A DNA stretch of 6,769 nucleotides from the NCBI GenBank assembly GCA_947311265.1, contig CAMZKQ010000126.1, positions 1 to 6,769 of the forward strand, written 5' to 3'. Position 1 is the first letter of the stretch, and each line of letters starts with the position of its first letter. Origin of the DNA: an uncultured Chlorobiota bacterium. Its GTDB lineage: Bacteria; Bacteroidota; Bacteroidia; Bacteroidales; JAADGE01. The position numbers and the translations under genes were made by a program. The notes beneath the pieces are model-generated. The model searched no databases and was not told where the DNA came from. It worked only from the letters and a program-made list of their open reading frames with translations. Positions 6,560-6,769 of the stretch are shown in pieces.

Positions 6560-6769
6560 TTAAAATGTTAATGAGAGGTTAAAACCAATAGACCGTACTG
6601 ATGGCATTGCTCCAAATTCGCCAAAATCAGCAGTAATATCGTTACCGAAGGTGGTTAATTCTGGGTCTATAAAGATATTTGATTTTGGTGTCCATAAGAA
6701 TAAGTTTGTGCCTACGATACCTACTTGTGCAGAGCCAAATACTCTTGTTTTTGCTACTAGTGGTTTAGG
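6560..6769 (-). CDS. SusC/RagA-family TonB-linked outer-membrane protein (C-terminal end only)
   Basis: Only the last 69 codons and the stop are inside the window; the rest lies beyond the high-coordinate edge. SusC-type proteins are TonB-dependent 22-strand beta-barrels that import the substrate captured by the SusD partner. The visible part is highly characteristic: GTNLFLWTPKSNIFIDPEL (residues 20-38 of the fragment), FGNDITADFGEFGAMPSVRS (41-60) and the terminal strand IGFNLSLTF, which ends in phenylalanine as expected for a beta-barrel assembly signal. It lies 18 nt upstream of the susD start in the same orientation, the standard SusC-SusD order. The fragment cannot show the plug domain, TonB box or carboxypeptidase-like N-terminal domain, so the substrate class is not determined from it. 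Confidence 0.93.
   Translation of the reverse strand, partial: PKPLVAKTRVFGSAQVGIVGTNLFLWTPKSNIFIDPELTTFGNDITADFGEFGAMPSVRSIGFNLSLTF

Noticed and set aside
1..6769. Insertion sequences, CRISPR arrays, tRNA/rRNA genes, phage or defence genes
   Set aside because: No transposase, terminal repeats, regularly spaced repeats or structural RNA signatures were seen; all coding sequence is explained by envelope and secretion genes.

Overview
The window is a stretch of an AT-rich Bacteroidota genome. The evidence is the near-complete gliding lipoprotein GldD, a protein with a type IX secretion (T9SS) C-terminal sorting domain, a SusC/SusD pair, several lipoproteins with Bacteroidota-style signal peptides, and the absence of clear Shine-Dalgarno sequences. 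The lineage cannot be resolved further from the sequence. Every gene I can support lies on the minus strand, so transcription runs from the high to the low coordinates.

Reading in that direction, 6769-3756 is the distal part of a Sus-like nutrient-uptake operon. It holds the last 69 codons of a SusC/RagA TonB-dependent porin, a SusD/RagB lipoprotein, a BT_2262-type lipoprotein with an Ig-like domain, and a small Lipid_bd-type lipoprotein. The gaps are only 18, 3 and 15 nt. The run closes with a strong intrinsic terminator at 3690-3730. No carbohydrate-active enzyme is visible, and the gene order resembles the Bacteroides BT2264-BT2261 complex, which points to peptide rather than glycan import (inference).

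The susD gene carries a single-base frameshift near 5240. Restoring one T (GGT-AC to GGT-TAC) recreates the family RTGYP motif and joins both reading frames into a 508-residue protein of normal size. This is either a recent mutation or a sequence error.

The next gene, 3644-1773, encodes a secreted 623-residue protein with two Asp-box motifs (sialidase-type beta-propeller), two Ca-binding-like acidic loops and a T9SS type A sorting domain. After a 178-nt AT-rich gap come a lipoprotein of the endonuclease/exonuclease/phosphatase superfamily (1594-554) and, 12 nt later, gldD (541 to the window edge), which appears to start at TTG. Candidate Bacteroidota promoters (TTG-N19-TACTTTT) precede both the propeller gene and the nuclease gene.

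In sum this is an envelope and secretion region: an outer-membrane importer with its accessory lipoproteins, a T9SS cargo protein, a probable extracytoplasmic phosphoesterase/nuclease, and a component of the gliding/T9SS machinery. I found no clearly new system. The most notable points are the susD frameshift, the peptide-importer-like operon, and the unassigned T9SS propeller protein.
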